Source of the DNA: Thelephora terrestris
Taxonomy: Eukaryota; Basidiomycota; Agaricomycetes; Thelephorales; Thelephoraceae
Reading direction: 5' to 3'
NCBI GenBank assembly: GCA_015956445.1
Contig: WIUZ02000003.1
Coordinates: 310,001-374,000 of the forward strand
DNA: 64,000 bases
Below, piece after piece: positions 12,395 to 24,266 of the stretch. A program made the translations under genes and the position numbers. Within the stretch, counting starts at the first letter, position 1. Each line of letters begins with the position of its first letter. A model generated the notes under the pieces. That model did no database searches and had not been told where the DNA came from. It worked only from the letters and a program-made list of their open reading frames with translations.

Positions 12395-13172
12395 CTAGAT
12401 ATCGTCCTCTGCCCTGTAGGGTTCGGTAACGGTCGAGGGGGTGGACGGTTCAGCTCCCTGACCTAAACCGTCCGCCCACACTCCATGGCCCGAAGTCTGA
12501 CCGCTGGGGTTCGCCGGAGGGAACGATGTCGAGTTTAGTGGCTTTCTCAGACAAAGCGTCAGATTGCTCACACTTGGATGGAAACCAATCGACACACTCA
12601 CTGGATCCATCCATATGCCGTCCACAAACACCATTGACGCGGGCAACGTACTCGTCGTGGGCTGCAGTGGCGGTATCTCTGCTTGCGGGGGATTATACGA
12701 CCCGCCAGCGATTCCTGGCAGCACTTTTGTCAGCTGAGAGTACACGTGGATCAGGCACAACAAGGGGCAGATACGCACCCCCATCATCGTGTTCCTCGAA
12801 GTATAAACTACCATCCTGGTACAAACTGTCGTTGGGGTCTATCCCAGGATTGGATTCTGCAGTCATTATGTCCGACGCCTCCCCCACTAGTGATGAGGGT
12901 GGGAGTCAGCCAGCAGTCATGCAGAAAAACGTGTCGTGGAACATACTCGAGCCCTCAAACTGTGCCTCAGACGACGGGCCACTCCATCCCGTGTTCGCGG
13001 CACTGGAGAAACCACGAGAGTCAAGCACGTAGTTACCTACGCCGAATTGCGCTAAAACTAAATCGAGCTTTCGATTTAGTAGATCAACTTTGCATTCAAG
13101 GCTGTGGATGTGTTGTTGCACAAGGCAAACGCCGGTCTCCAGTCGTCCCAGAATAAACTCTTCTGATTGCAT
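12395..13172 (-). CDS. Coiled-coil protein M5, related to the M4 N-terminus, without HLH part
   Basis: Start at 13172: MQSEEFILGRLETGV, then the coiled-coil segment SLECKVDLLNRKLDLVLAQ, which aligns with LDRKIDIMNRNFDLLL of M4. Likely exons are 13172 to about 12965, about 12894-12795, and about 12715-12395. The last may contain a further intron, since GTGAGTGT follows WMDP, but it stays open either way. The C-terminus is Pro/Ser/Thr rich and ends EPYRAEDDI. No HLH module is found before or after the stop. The promoter matches M4 closely. It may be a partner or decoy for M4-type proteins, by inference only. Confidence 0.5.
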
Positions 13173-13250
13173 ATTTGCCACCGTATTGAGCTGAAAGTAG
13201 AGGAACTGGAGATGGAGAGAGATGGAGAGACAGGCTGAAGCGAGTTGATT

Positions 13251-13331
13251 TATATAAGGAGGGGGCACGGCTGGACGTCCATCCTACGCGAGGGACGTTG
13301 CAGGAGCAATAGGTGAGCCATGGCCAAAAAA
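13251..13331 (-). promoter_or_regulatory. M5 promoter: TATA, ACGT motif and a CCATGGCC block
   Basis: TATATAA lies at 13251-13257, GGACGTCC at 13273-13280, and on the plus strand AGCCATGGCCAAAAAA at 13316-13331. The same three elements with nearly the same spacing precede M4 (24267, 24288 and 24328). Confidence 0.6.
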
Positions 13332-13539
13332 CTGTTACTCCTAGCGTAAAAATAACACTGCCTGCGCCGTGCCATACGTGAACGTGATGATGACTCTCAA
13401 GGTTCACCGAGATCAAGAACTGGATGAGGTGATAAGCGGGGCAGCGATGTTATATCGGTGATGCGGGAGAACGCGACCGATACGATGGATCTATCGAGCA
13501 CAGGCCGTGGCACACCGGAAGACAATCATGAGTACACCA
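13332..13539. other. Upstream spacer
   Basis: This is intergenic DNA beyond the M5 promoter. Nothing further is recognised. Confidence 0.3.
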
Positions 13540-13628
13540 AAAACCCTACGAGCCCATTGTGAGCGACTGTGATGGGTTCTTCGTCATTGCGAACGGCTCA
13601 CCGGTCATTGAGGTCAAAGAGCCTCACC
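13540..13628 (+). pseudogene. Relic of a coding exon, copy 2
   Basis: Partner of 4779-4870, reading PYEPIVSDCDGFFVIANG in the shared frame. The copies are about 8.8 kb apart and in the same orientation. No adjoining exon is seen. Confidence 0.45.
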
Positions 13629-14569
13629 TGTGGCTCGGAAGGCCACCGTGGTCCAACGCAATTAGCTGTGCAGCGTGTGCACCGTAGAGTACGAGGTCGA
13701 GAAACGGGGTATCTCTAGGGACTCTTTGGCGGGGAGACAAAGCTAGACAAAGGTGGGGATGGAGGAACGAAAGAATCCAGCTCATGGCGGGGACAATCAA
13801 GTGGTCGGATCTCCAGAAAGGGCGCCGGGTGTAACCGAGTGCGGTCAGTCCTTTGTGAGCGAGCGCCTTATTAGACAGCAAATTGCAATGGGAATCCGCC
13901 AAGAACTCCGTATCAGTGATGGTGGCGGAAAGTGTCTGCGACGTTAATATACGGGTGCCGCTTTGACTCGCAAGCGTTTTGACCCAGGTTCAGGCCGCCG
14001 GGGGGGTTACGACGAGAGTGGTGGAGTACTAGATAGATGACATACGTAAGGTATGGACCGAACATCTGGTAGAGTGATCCGATAGTGAAATACTTTCGTT
14101 GCCCTGATGAGGACGTTCCTTTATCAAGGGGCATGGGTGACCTGGATATTGTTCAGCAGCAGAGCGTGCGAGACACTGACTGACTATAAGCATGTCGTTC
14201 TCCAGATGTGGTGCTGGCGCAGCTTTCCGGTGAGACCAATGCGGGGGGGTGTTTATGCAGACCTTGAGTACTCGTTGATGCCATGGCACACAGCCGACTC
14301 GTACGCGATACCCATGAGATGCGCCAGACTGAAAAGTTCCGAAGCACAAGGAATTGCCCGAATGGATCGGGCGCCCTCGAGACGTGCGGACGGGTTGCCC
14401 AAACGGGCTAATGAGTTCAAAGAAAATTACACAATAAGACACCCGGCGGCAAAAAAAAAGCACTAAATCTGGATTTGTGCCATGATGTCGAGAACGGTCA
14501 GGCCTGAGAGCGCCAGAGTTATGGGGGAGCCGTGGGGTAACGCGGTCACCCCCGCACCCCAGCACGCGC
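13629..14569. other. No gene recognised
   Basis: Only short overlapping frames on both strands are seen. No splice-consistent model was found. Confidence 0.35.
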
Positions 14570-14680
14570 TAGGGATGCTCGACCTGAGACCCTTCATGGA
14601 GAAGTTACGAACGTCCATCGGGATGCCTACTAGCTTTGCATGACTTTGAGAGCACCGTTGGATGATGGGTCTGACCTCAG
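14570..14680 (-). pseudogene. Short relic of an MDR oxidoreductase gene
   Basis: The stretch GATGCTCGACCTGAGACCC and, further on, GCATGACTTTGAGAGC match the intact oxidoreductase gene near 28323 and 28438 closely, but the bases between are deleted or scrambled. It is decayed beyond translation. Confidence 0.45.
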
Positions 14681-15703
14681 AGATCGAAACTACACGGACG
14701 CCGTATCCACCTCGAAGGAATCGGATGATGTGAAGGGTGTCGGTGGACGGGATGAAGGGCTGGAGAACGGTTCAGCTGGAGGACAAAATCCTGAGAGGGG
14801 GTAGAGGTGGTGATGAACGGAAGCGGACGAGCCTTTTCCACACCCAAAGTCCCGCACTCCCTTGATACTGTCAAGTAAATTCCTGGTACGGCAGAGACGT
14901 TCGAGGACCGCGAGGGGAACTTCGAAGGCCCGTTAGCCACTGCAAACGATGTCTCGGCACCAGCAATCCGCCGTCGCCCTGACGCTTGCCAAATAAGAGG
15001 CGTTCGCTTTGCGGTCTCTCCAGCTTGGATTTTATTCAGGAATACGATGGAATCCGCCGCCGTGGGGCATGCGGATTCGCGGTAGTGTGAAATCGAGTAT
15101 GTTCACGATGGCGAAGTCTGAGAAACTGTAGACCGGCGCTAAATTCCAGGCACATCATCACTTCCGTCTTACCTCGAACTACCACTTAATCACATACCTT
15201 CTATCGACACCTTACCTCAGAGGCATAAACACGATGTTCGCCAGTGCCAAACGATTTGAAGATGCCCGGCGCGAGCAACATGTGGATGAACGCCCTCCTC
15301 ACCCGCCAGGCTGACCGGAATTGGAAACGGAGACGAACCCATTGCCAGTGCGGATGCGGTCCTTGGGATGTTGGTCGATAAGCGCAAGCCTCTACGGTCA
15401 GGAACGATTATCGCTGTGGACGAGAAACACTCCAGGGTCGCTCCGCCCATCCGGGTGGGAGATATACCCCTTCGGATTCTTCGTTTTCGCCCCCCCCCCC
15501 AGAGTTGACACTGGAAGAGGCTCCTATTACTTCCAAACGACCTCTTCGCCTATCTGGAGATCGACCGCTTCAAACCACTCAAGGAAAAAACCCCTTCTCC
15601 CTGCTGTAGACGAACACCGGCCTTGGCATGCCAGCTTCACAGCGCCCATCTCATGTGACAGCCTCTATACGACTCAGTTACATCGAGCTTGCCAAGTCTG
15701 ATC
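14681..15703. other. No gene recognised
   Basis: No open frame here can be tied to a protein. A short poly-C run lies near 15490. Confidence 0.35.
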
Positions 15704-15858
15704 CTTCCCCGTCCCCGATGAAAAAGCGGTTCCAAACTGCATTCAAGCCGGAAGGAAAGAATCCCTACTAGAGCACTGGTTGGGGGCTCAGAAGCGGGCA
15801 CATGCGAACCTTGTCGCTATGCAGGGCTGGAGGACCTTGGCCGAAGAGCGTATACAGG
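15704..15858 (+). pseudogene. Orphan exon-like fragment
   Basis: About 50 codons stay open and read like protein, including LLEHWLGAQKRAHANLVAMQ and GWRTLAEERIQ, followed directly by a plausible donor (CAG/GTATTC). No neighbouring exon is found within 1 kb and the family is not recognised. It may be a gene fragment or chance. Confidence 0.3.
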
Positions 15859-16646
15859 TATTCAACACTCGTGTCTCGGTTTCTCGCAGTTTCTCATTCT
15901 ATTTGCGCTTGCGTTCGCGCTTTTTATAGAGAGCACTCGCGTACAAGGTCGGTTTGACGACATCAAGGGTGTCTGACGGAAACTGTCGATGAGTTGAGAG
16001 TAAGCTTGGGAGCATGACAGGGTGTGAACGACGAATTCATCTCCTCCGACTCCATGGGGCACTTCCGCCACAATGTTCCCGCGTCGCTGGGTCGTTTGTA
16101 AGGAGAAGGGGGCTTATCGGAGGGACGAAGCCCATCAGCGCTTATGCTACGCGCAGGGATTACGCGCCCGCCACCGGGAAAGATGCTCTGGTGGGTAGGC
16201 CTGTACCAAGTGTTATTCTCTGCTCATTTCGATGCTAATTCCACCTTGAATTGCAGTGTAGAATATTAAAACCAGAGATGAGCAGAGATTGCGAGCTCCT
16301 CAGTGATTACAGAGCCGACAAATCCCAATAAATACAACCACATGAATCGCTTTCGTTCTCTCTGCTTATTTCGATTGGTCACCAAGTGGATCACAATTAT
16401 ATCGAGTACATATTCAAGACAATCGGGTGAAAGCCTCAGCGCTCAGCAACCAATCCGCGGATTCGCAGAGTTGACTGGGCGACCTGGAGTGGGGAAGTCA
16501 ACGCTCAGACTTACTCCACTCCAAAACTGATTGCTCGCCTTCCTGTTCAAGACGACCCCCTCATTTGCTTTTCGAGGAGGCCGCCAGCTCCGTTTTGGTT
16601 ATCCGGTAAAGATGGGGATGGTCTGTTAATACTCAACGTACAACGC
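15859..16646. other. No gene recognised
   Basis: Downstream flank of M3. Short frames only. Confidence 0.35.
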
Positions 16647-17542
16647 TCAATCGCTAGACCCGCTAGGCTGGCCCTGGTGAATAAACACCAAAGTATTTTC
16701 TCCTTTGACCGCCTTGAGAGCTGTCAGCGAAGCAAGGTCAGAGGCGCATTTAGGAGGGAAAAGGGGTGGTGAATCTCATTTACCCCATTGCAGACAGCGA
16801 ACGTGCTCCAATCTACCGTGCATCCCGGACAGCCTGTGAAGCTCCTGATACGCAAATCTGATCGCCTTAACTCTTGCCCCAGCATCCGCTTGAGGGACCA
16901 CACCGCCCAACCGCTCAATAGCTAGCAGCAAAATGAAGGTGATAAATTCCCAAACCGAAATTTACCAGCAAACAAACGCCCGCACCTGCACTCAGGATCT
17001 CGAGAAACGGGGTTCCGTAGGGAAGACACATGGCCTCGCGGAGTTCATCCATGTGGTCGGCTTTCCGGGAGTTTAGCTCCCTCCGTTTCGCTGGATCTTT
17101 TGACTGCTTCTGAGCAGACTGTTGCTGTGGAAAAAAGATTAGCGAACGCGGAGATGAAGGACTAGATGCCACGCACCGCAGCTGACGCCTGGTGAGCCCT
17201 GGCATGAGGGTTGGATCGAGCGCTGGGATTTCTGTCTGCAGGGTTGCTTGTCTCGGCAATATCTCCGGGAGATCCTGTGTAGTTCTGGGTGCAGGCGTCA
17301 ATGCACAGATTCATGGGCCTGGGGGGACTTACTGTCTGTTGGTCGGGAGGAAACGCAGAATGAAACATATGGGCAAAAGATGGTACCGCCGTGAGCCAAT
17401 CTTCAGGGTTGATGTAAGCATCGCCATCCTGGCAGTCTCGCCTGGAGGGATCCCACTCAGACGGACCGACTGCTGGCTGCAAAGGGGTAACCTGTCTGGG
17501 ATCCTGGGTCGTTGTCTCGGAGGGAGAATGGTAGAAGTCCAT
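16647..17542 (-). CDS. Double helix-loop-helix-like protein M3
   Basis: Start at 17542: MDFYHSPSETTTQDPRQ. The exon chain remains in frame to ...HQGQPSGSSD and TGA at 16647. Module 1: KRRELNSRKADHMDELREAM, loop, then FLEILSAAIERLGGVVP. Module 2: KAIRFAYQELHRLSGMHG, then LEHVRCLQWALKAVKGE. Module 1 is the most bHLH-like of the family, with a basic KRRELNSRK start and [IV]L..AI..L in helix 2. Each helix 2 is cut by a phase-1 intron whose split codon encodes Ala. It pairs with M6 as a subfamily sharing the C-terminus VKGE.TL..I..G.PSGS. It lacks the ACGT-TATA promoter of M1, M2, M4 and M5. Confidence 0.72.
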
Positions 17543-17953
17543 TGTAGCTGTGGTCGTGAGACAGTGAGAATGAGAAGGAGTGGGGAGGGATAACGAGAGA
17601 AGTGAGTTATACCTCCCGCCAACCCTCGCTCCCCATTTAAACGCTTGTTGACAACGTAGGGTCTGCATCGTCCAGAGTCCGTACGGGTACACCGAATCGT
17701 GAGAAAGTTCGACGATCGGTGTTTCTGAATACGGAAGCGAGGGACCCGACCGGATGCCGTTGTGCTTTGTATTTTTCGCCCTGTAATTCAAACATAAGAA
17801 GGGGCGACCCGTTGTTTTTTGTCCCGCAGCAGTCACGGGTAACGTTGTGTGGTAATTTCGAAGGTCTTATTGAGGCGGACAGACGACACAATCGAGTAGA
17901 CGGGGACCTCAAGTAGCAGGGGCGCCAGCAAACAATCCGAATTTCTGAAATTA

Positions 17954-18222
17954 CAGCGAGTTGCAAATCGATAGACGTGTTTTTGAAAAGACAGGATAGT
18001 TTTTTTTTGTTTACACCGTGACACATAAACAAAGATTTATGACCCCGAGGCCCACTGAACTGAGCGCTCTCCGTGGTTTGCCGTCCCACGGCACCATCCA
18101 TCGACACCCAATTTTGATCTCCGTCAGATTTTGAATTTAAATATCTTTGTTTATATGTCACAGTGTAAACAAAAAAAACAGTCCTGTTTTCAAAAACACG
18201 TCCATCGATTTGCAACTTGCTG
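17954..18222. mobile_element. Tc1/mariner-like MITE
   Basis: Terminal inverted repeats of about 85 bp, roughly 85 percent identical by eye, flank a 90-bp spacer. The left end runs CAGCGAGTTGCAAATCGAT inwards. The right end is the reverse complement of CAGCAAGTTGCAAATCGAT. The element is flanked by TA on both sides, as Tc1/mariner elements are. It has no coding capacity, is 269 bp long, and inserted upstream of M3 in intergenic DNA. Confidence 0.75.
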
Positions 18223-19687
18223 TAATGAAGAAACCCTTCCTTACCCAAATTTGGCATTCAGACCGTCCACTCTGCACGCACCGTTGCACGGTGATGCGGA
18301 TCAGACTGACGAGATCCCGAGCCCGGTTTCTTTCCTCCAGCCTCGATTTCCGCATTTCTGTTTTGTGGGAAGTGATTCGGATCAGCCGAACAGAGAACCT
18401 CTAGAGGGGAGGAGCAAATAGTTTCGGATCGGGTAGTGGAATACCCATAAGACTAGGTATAGGATGTAGACGAACACCGACGGTCACAATTCACCTTGCC
18501 GACGGTCTGGTACGGCGAACAATCGTTTGTAAATGACATGTGCACCGGACGGGACTGACCCGACAGTGACAGATATGCAAGGTTCTGCATCGTGTTGTTT
18601 CGCCGCAGGCAAGCGCTCGGTCGTGGATAATTCTCCCGCGATAAACTTCACTGACCCTCGAAACTTCCTCCAAGATCTCGCCCGATTCAGAAAAGGCCCC
18701 GGAGGGAATACGTCAAGCCAGCACAACTCGTTCGAACCCATGTGTCATGCATTCAGTCGAATCTCTTTCGGGACGTGAAACGAATCGGAGGAACGTCCTC
18801 GCCGCGGCAACAGAATACATACGTTCTAGTTGGTGGCAACCGGTCAGAAGTGCTGTAATGGCAGAAAGTCCCGATGTTGCGCGCGGCCCCTGAGATCTTG
18901 AGACCTGATGCAAATTCCCGATGGCTCACCAGATCTCCTTGTCACGCTCATAAACCTTCGAATCTTAAGTTTGAAAAGTCATCTATCTGGTTGGAGGAGG
19001 CTCATTAGCAAATTTACAGAAATGATGATTGCGGTTTATGCCTAACCGTGCTTATGGAGTGATGAGGCTTGACATCATTGACAAGATTCGTGTGTGCCTT
19101 TTTCCGAATGTGCTTTTCATACTTTACGTGATATCCCACCCAACGTGCTGATCAGCGTGACCGGCATATTTGTGAATTCCCTGCTGCGTCCATTCCAGGA
19201 CCGTCACCCCAGCTCCAAACCCTTCTCAACCGTTGACTGTAGACCGTCAACGAAGCACTGAGCGCGCCCGCAATGTACGCGTACCAGGAATTAGTATCTC
19301 CTATATTTTTAGTTGAGGAATTGCACAGATGTTCTCGAGTCGATTGAATGAGGTCGGAGTAGCCAAAACGAGTCACCCCGTGTTACTTTGGTATTTCGAG
19401 GAATCGACGCATACTTCTGTGATGGGTGATGAAAAGAAGCTTCATATCCGGTTCTCCGAAGGCAAATAACGCTAAGCTTGATGTACAGGGGAGTTACTGC
19501 GCATCGGAGACGCCGAGGGAATCCACAGAATCAGAGGGCAACACAGTCATTGCGGCGCAAGTTGGAAATGCGTTAGAAGGCCAGGATGATCAACGCCCCA
19601 TGGCAGGATACCGATGCGGCCCATTGTCGCCATCATCTTACCTCCCTGAGATTCTTTATCGACAGCCGCAACCTTCTTTGAGGGTCC
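18223..19687. other. No gene recognised
   Basis: Open frames are short and overlapping. No familiar motif was found on either strand. Confidence 0.35.
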
Positions 19688-20050
19688 TCACCGGTCCATT
19701 TTCGTGCTTCCTCGACATGTAATCCAACGACCCCACTGCAAGCCCGTTGGCGATGCTAAACTTGGGGCCCTCATGGCGAAAGACCACATGTAGAACGTGC
19801 GAAGATCGACCGTCGATAGACGGCCGCCACGACGACCGAGCTTGTCAAGCACGGCTTTGAAACCCGCGCTGTAGACAAACACGCCAATCTCCCCAGAGCT
19901 GGTGATAGGGCGTTGGGGATGGTGGCAAGCTTGAGACCTAAGGTGGGTCGGAAGACAAGTGTGGTATGTGCCACAAATGTTTGTTACGCCCTTCTTGAAT
20001 AGCTGGGCAACGCCGTCGCAATGCATCGTGTATAAGCCGTCGTGGGCCGA
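19688..20050 (-). pseudogene. Degenerate copy of the MDR oxidoreductase C-terminal half
   Basis: Reading KKGVTNICGTYHTC and later LSTVDLRTFYMWSFAMR, it matches KEKGVTNIYGTYRTA and FNIDLRTFYMKSLVMK of the intact gene at 28145-29341. The segment between carries deletions and substitutions and the cofactor-binding part is missing. The open frame extends upstream to 20845 without any similarity, so that extension is probably chance. Confidence 0.65.
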
Positions 20051-22687
20051 CTGTGCTGGGTGGCAAAGTGTTTGCGCGTGCAGTCCTGGGAATGCGTTAC
20101 AGAACTGGTGGGTCGGTTGTTGATCTTCAGCGAAAAGGCCGTGCCACGAAATCATCTCGTCGGGTCGTGAGTTCGAGCGAACAGGCGGGGGAAACGATGA
20201 AGTGTAAGACCTTGAACACTGCGATACTTGGTGAGTCCATTGACAACTGGTGATGTGAGTACCTTCTGACTGAGCGTAATTTGGGTGGCTATAATATCCA
20301 AAGAGAATCCCCTCCGCTGTGCCGGGGGTGGGAATAGTATTCCGGTTGCGATGCTGATTGAGGGGCGAGCCTCTATCGAGGATTCCAATCGGGCCGGAAG
20401 AAATAACGGACGCTGAGTACACCAACGTCCTTACACCCATGATTGGTGCGCCCTTGCGACATGCAGCGGGGTGTCGGGATTGTTCGCCACGAATGTCCGG
20501 TTCTGTGGTGCAGCTCGATGGCGTTGAACGCTCAGCCAATCGGAATTCGAGATCGCTCTGTGAAACGCCTTGCCAAGGCCAGAATTTGGTTTGCATGCCC
20601 ACTTTCAGGGTTCGTCGAGAACAGTATCCTCCCTGTAAGGCGTCAGCAAGGTCGCTGCTGGTGTCGTAGCCCGTCTGAATCTGGTGTGGCCGTTCGGAGT
20701 TGAGGATCGGGTAGCATCGCAGAGGAATAAAGTCTTTGTTCCTAAATATGGAAGAAGTCACTGCGGGATCATGAGACAGTACGTCAAGGAACGAGTAAAC
20801 TTTCATAACCAGCGGTGCCCTGATAAGGGATACTCTTTCGTACAAGTCCGTCGAGACACGGGATTCTTTTACAGTATGCTCGCGAGACCTGCTAAGGCAT
20901 GTTCCATTTGATGCAGAGATAGTCGACTGTCCTCGGAAATGAAATCATTGTTCCCAACAGCGGCAACATCCTCGAGTGATGGGGTGCTCTCCAGATTATG
21001 AGTTCCTTCTTTTTATGTAGAGTCTCCACAGCGTATGCAACAATCTGCAGACTAAGTCAAGCAGCCCATTTCTTAGATTGAGATCGTGCCTCACCGACCT
21101 CTCTAGAAAGGCTGCCTCGATGGCGAGCTCACTGAGCTCCAGGTGACCATATCACTGATCCAAATCAAGCAGATGGAATGTTTGTTCACGGGGTTCTGCT
21201 AAAACCGTCTGCTGAATTACGTGTCGCACATATCATGCTGGGGTGCTATCAACAATCCGCCTATTGAAACGTATGCCGGGTGATCAACAGACTTATGTAC
21301 AAACAAAACAAAACGACGCACTCCTTCGAAAGCGGGCCGCATGGGCCGTTGCGCGCGGTCCAATTCGAGGTGAAGGAAGACGTACGGGCCTAGAACCCCC
21401 ACGGTGGTTAAGAATGGTCACCGGATACGTCGAAAACATCCACGTCTTCCGCAACTCCGTACCCCACGACGAGGTAAGGCAACGCCTCGGTGGAGCTACC
21501 GAGATAATCAATCCCAAGCACGCGTTCTAAAACCTCGGGTCTAATGCAAGAAGAAGTACGGCGCTGTGAGTCACTCACAATCGGTATGGAACGACTTTTC
21601 CGGTTTCCCAAACTCTGCGCAGCGCGTACTAGGCTAACATCCCGTCTTGAAGAGGTTGCCAGGGGACTAGTACGGGAAGGGAACAAGAAGGGAAGCGGGA
21701 GCACAGGTCGCGTTGGTCTTCTCGCATCTTGGAATCCCCGGTCACAAGGCCGAACGTGGGTGATGAATCGATGGCTGCTCCGTGCACGCCAACGCGCTTG
21801 AGAGCGAGATTCGGTATCTTCGTCGTGTTGAAGTCTGCGAGGTTAGGATAGCCGAGCGTTACGAGCTGGTAGCTCCCACCTGTTGAAAGTGGCTCACACT
21901 ACTAGCTGCATATCAGAGCAATCGGTTTCAGAGGCAGAGTCAGTAATATGCATCGATTCCGGGAAACTTGGACGACGACGCGAGCAGCATTTGCGGGCCG
22001 GGAACTCCGGGCCGGCCGGGGTTAGCACCATCGGAGTTGCATACGCCGCCCGGAACGCCGGATCTACAAGCATCAACGACTCAGTTCAGTTGCAAAAACT
22101 GCCAGATGCAGTTACCCACGTCTCAAGGCATCTCAGGATCTCGACGGCTACGCTGCCAATCTCCGACACTGGCTGCACCAAACGCAAAAACTTCTGACGG
22201 TGAATCACCACGCTGCTAGACTCGGCGCCTTCTGATTGTCTCTCGAACCCTTGACTGGTCTTTTTACTCGGGCAGAGAGTAGAGTTGATCTATTGTCGCT
22301 CGCGGTGCTTTCTCCCAACAGCCTACGACTCGTGGACTATGCCGAGCCGAAACTATGATAATGCAGCACCGGAAACGACGTCGACCGAACATAACCGACG
22401 TGGTAATCCGCAAAGGCGGCCGTACACTGCGAACGTTCGAACAGCGAAGACAAAAAGTGATAGAAGGCGACCAGAAGGGAACAACAAAGTCCTGGAACCG
22501 GAAGCGATTGGCAAGTGACCGTCGACAAATATGAGAATGAAGTGGGAGGTAGTGACAAGGGCAGAGGGGTCCATGCGAATTTTTTCGATCCCACCTATAA
22601 GAGAAGGGTGCTCTCTCGGTCAAATTTCTGCCCCTCACCACACTCGCCCGCATACTCCCAGCCAGACTAAACCGCACGCTCCTCGGC
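20051..22687. other. Gene-poor stretch
   Basis: A minus-strand frame runs open to 20845 but shows no recognisable protein features. Frames near 21250-22220 overlap on both strands. No credible gene is called. Confidence 0.35.
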
Positions 22688-24189
22688 CTACAGAGAAAAC
22701 ACGATCCTGCCGGATCCTGACCCTTCAGGAGGCTCTGCACCGCCACGTCGCACCATCGCTAGGACTGCCGAACAATCAGTTTGCCGAATATCTCAGAAAG
22801 ATTTCCAAGGACATGTACCATTCTCGAGCACGCTCAGCTCAATGATCCTCTCAGTCCAAGGCCCCACGTGTTTCCTCAACTCCTCGTAGCACGATTTGCA
22901 TGCGTTCTCCTTCCATCGCCTCCCCCTGGTGGAAAGACCGCTTTGCGGAATATTCCATCCCAATCCCTCGATGACTAAAAGCAGGCAAGTGTCAGATGTT
23001 GCACTATCTCCTGCACTAAAAGAGCGGTTTACTGTTTTGAAGGTCTGTAAGTCTATCCCCAGTACATTCGATTTTCTTCAAGTCGCAGATCTTTTTCACG
23101 CAGCGGGCCTTCTGGTCCTCCCTTTCCGCGCGCTTGCCATTGTCATGCTTCGGGTTCAGAGTGACTGGACTACATGACTGTTGCCGATCCGTGAGCAAAG
23201 ACCACAATCTGGCGGGGTAAAGAGAAATGCGTACCTCCTGGGTATCACCCTGTTCGCTGTCTGGCACGGCAACGGCCAAGCCCACGGACGATTCAGGCTC
23301 TCGGGCTGGATTTACCGCCGCGGGTTGGATGAACTGGTCGTCGGCGTGATCATAACCTGTGTAGTTACTGTGATATCCGTCGAAACCGCCGTCAACGTGC
23401 GCTCCGTAATCGGCTATGTCATCACCAGGGGTTACTGGAGGCAATGGAATAGGAGCGCTAAAGGTCTGTGGGAGCACCTTCCACAGACGGAAAAAGTCAA
23501 AACCACCCGCCCGAGCTGCAGTGGTTCGAGATACTCACCTGGTCTATCCAGTTGTAAGGAACATCCACCGTAGATGCTGGAGCCATCATATGTGGTAACT
23601 ACAACACCCACATGGAGTCAAGGATCCATACGCGGGAAACTCTGGACATCAAGTACCGTAGAAATATCGTTTGACATTCCTGGCAAGGGCACTAGGTCGG
23701 ATTGCAATTGGTGGGTACCTCCGGTGATGCCTGGCGGCAGCTATTGATGAGTTGGGAGCACACTTGGTGGTATGACAGGGTGCGGACACAGACCCAACGA
23801 GTTCGATTCCTCGAAATACGAGGGATCTCCCCGCCACAATGTGTCCATATGGCCGGGAACTATCCCTGGCGTATGAGGAGGGGTCCCCATAGGATGAAGC
23901 GTCCCTCCCGCTAGAGACGAAAGTATGAATCGCCCAGCCGTCATACGGTCACGAGCTTCGACTAAGAGCACGTACCTGGCCTTCCACACATCTCCCCAAA
24001 GCTTGGATCATTCCAACCTACGTTGCTAGCATCAAAGGGATTCTGGCCACCCATCCCATTGTCCGCATTGGACTGAATTAAGAGAAGGTCGAAATTGCGG
24101 TTCATGATGTCAATCTTGCGATCCAACTCGTCGAGGCGTCGTAGGATGTTGCTTAAGGTGTTCTGTAAGTCAACGGAGGTGACTGACAT
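22688..24189 (-). CDS. Double helix-loop-helix-like protein M4
   Basis: Start at 24189: MSVTSVDLQNTLSNILRRLD, followed by a coiled coil DELDRKIDIMNRNFDLLL. Middle exons include LPQTFSAPIPLPPVTPGDD, an acidic Gly/Tyr-rich stretch. Module 1 has ARCVKKICDLKKIECTGD and LTDLQNIIEGLGWNIPQ. Module 2 has RRWKENACKSCYEELRKHV and IIELSVLENAMVRRGG. It ends GSGSGRIVFSL with TAG at 22688. Phase-1 introns split the helix-2 codon in both modules, as in the other members. One middle exon junction (about 23740-23950) is not resolved. M4 joins the M5-type coiled coil to the HLH pair, so N-termini appear to be exchanged within the family. Confidence 0.6.
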
Positions 24190-24266
24190 CGAAACCTGCG
24201 TCGAAGCTGAACTGGGGAATGATTTCCGAGAATGAGTGGAGTTAGTTGTTCGAGGCGGGTTGGGAC

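Noticed and set aside
19688-20845. 385-codon open frame on the minus strand
   Set aside because: Only the last 120 codons resemble anything (a degenerate oxidoreductase). The rest lacks protein-like composition, so the length is taken as chance plus relic.
23800-23830. GTTCGATTCCTCGAA resembling a tRNA T arm
   Set aside because: No acceptor, D or anticodon stem can be formed around it, and it lies in an exon region of M4.
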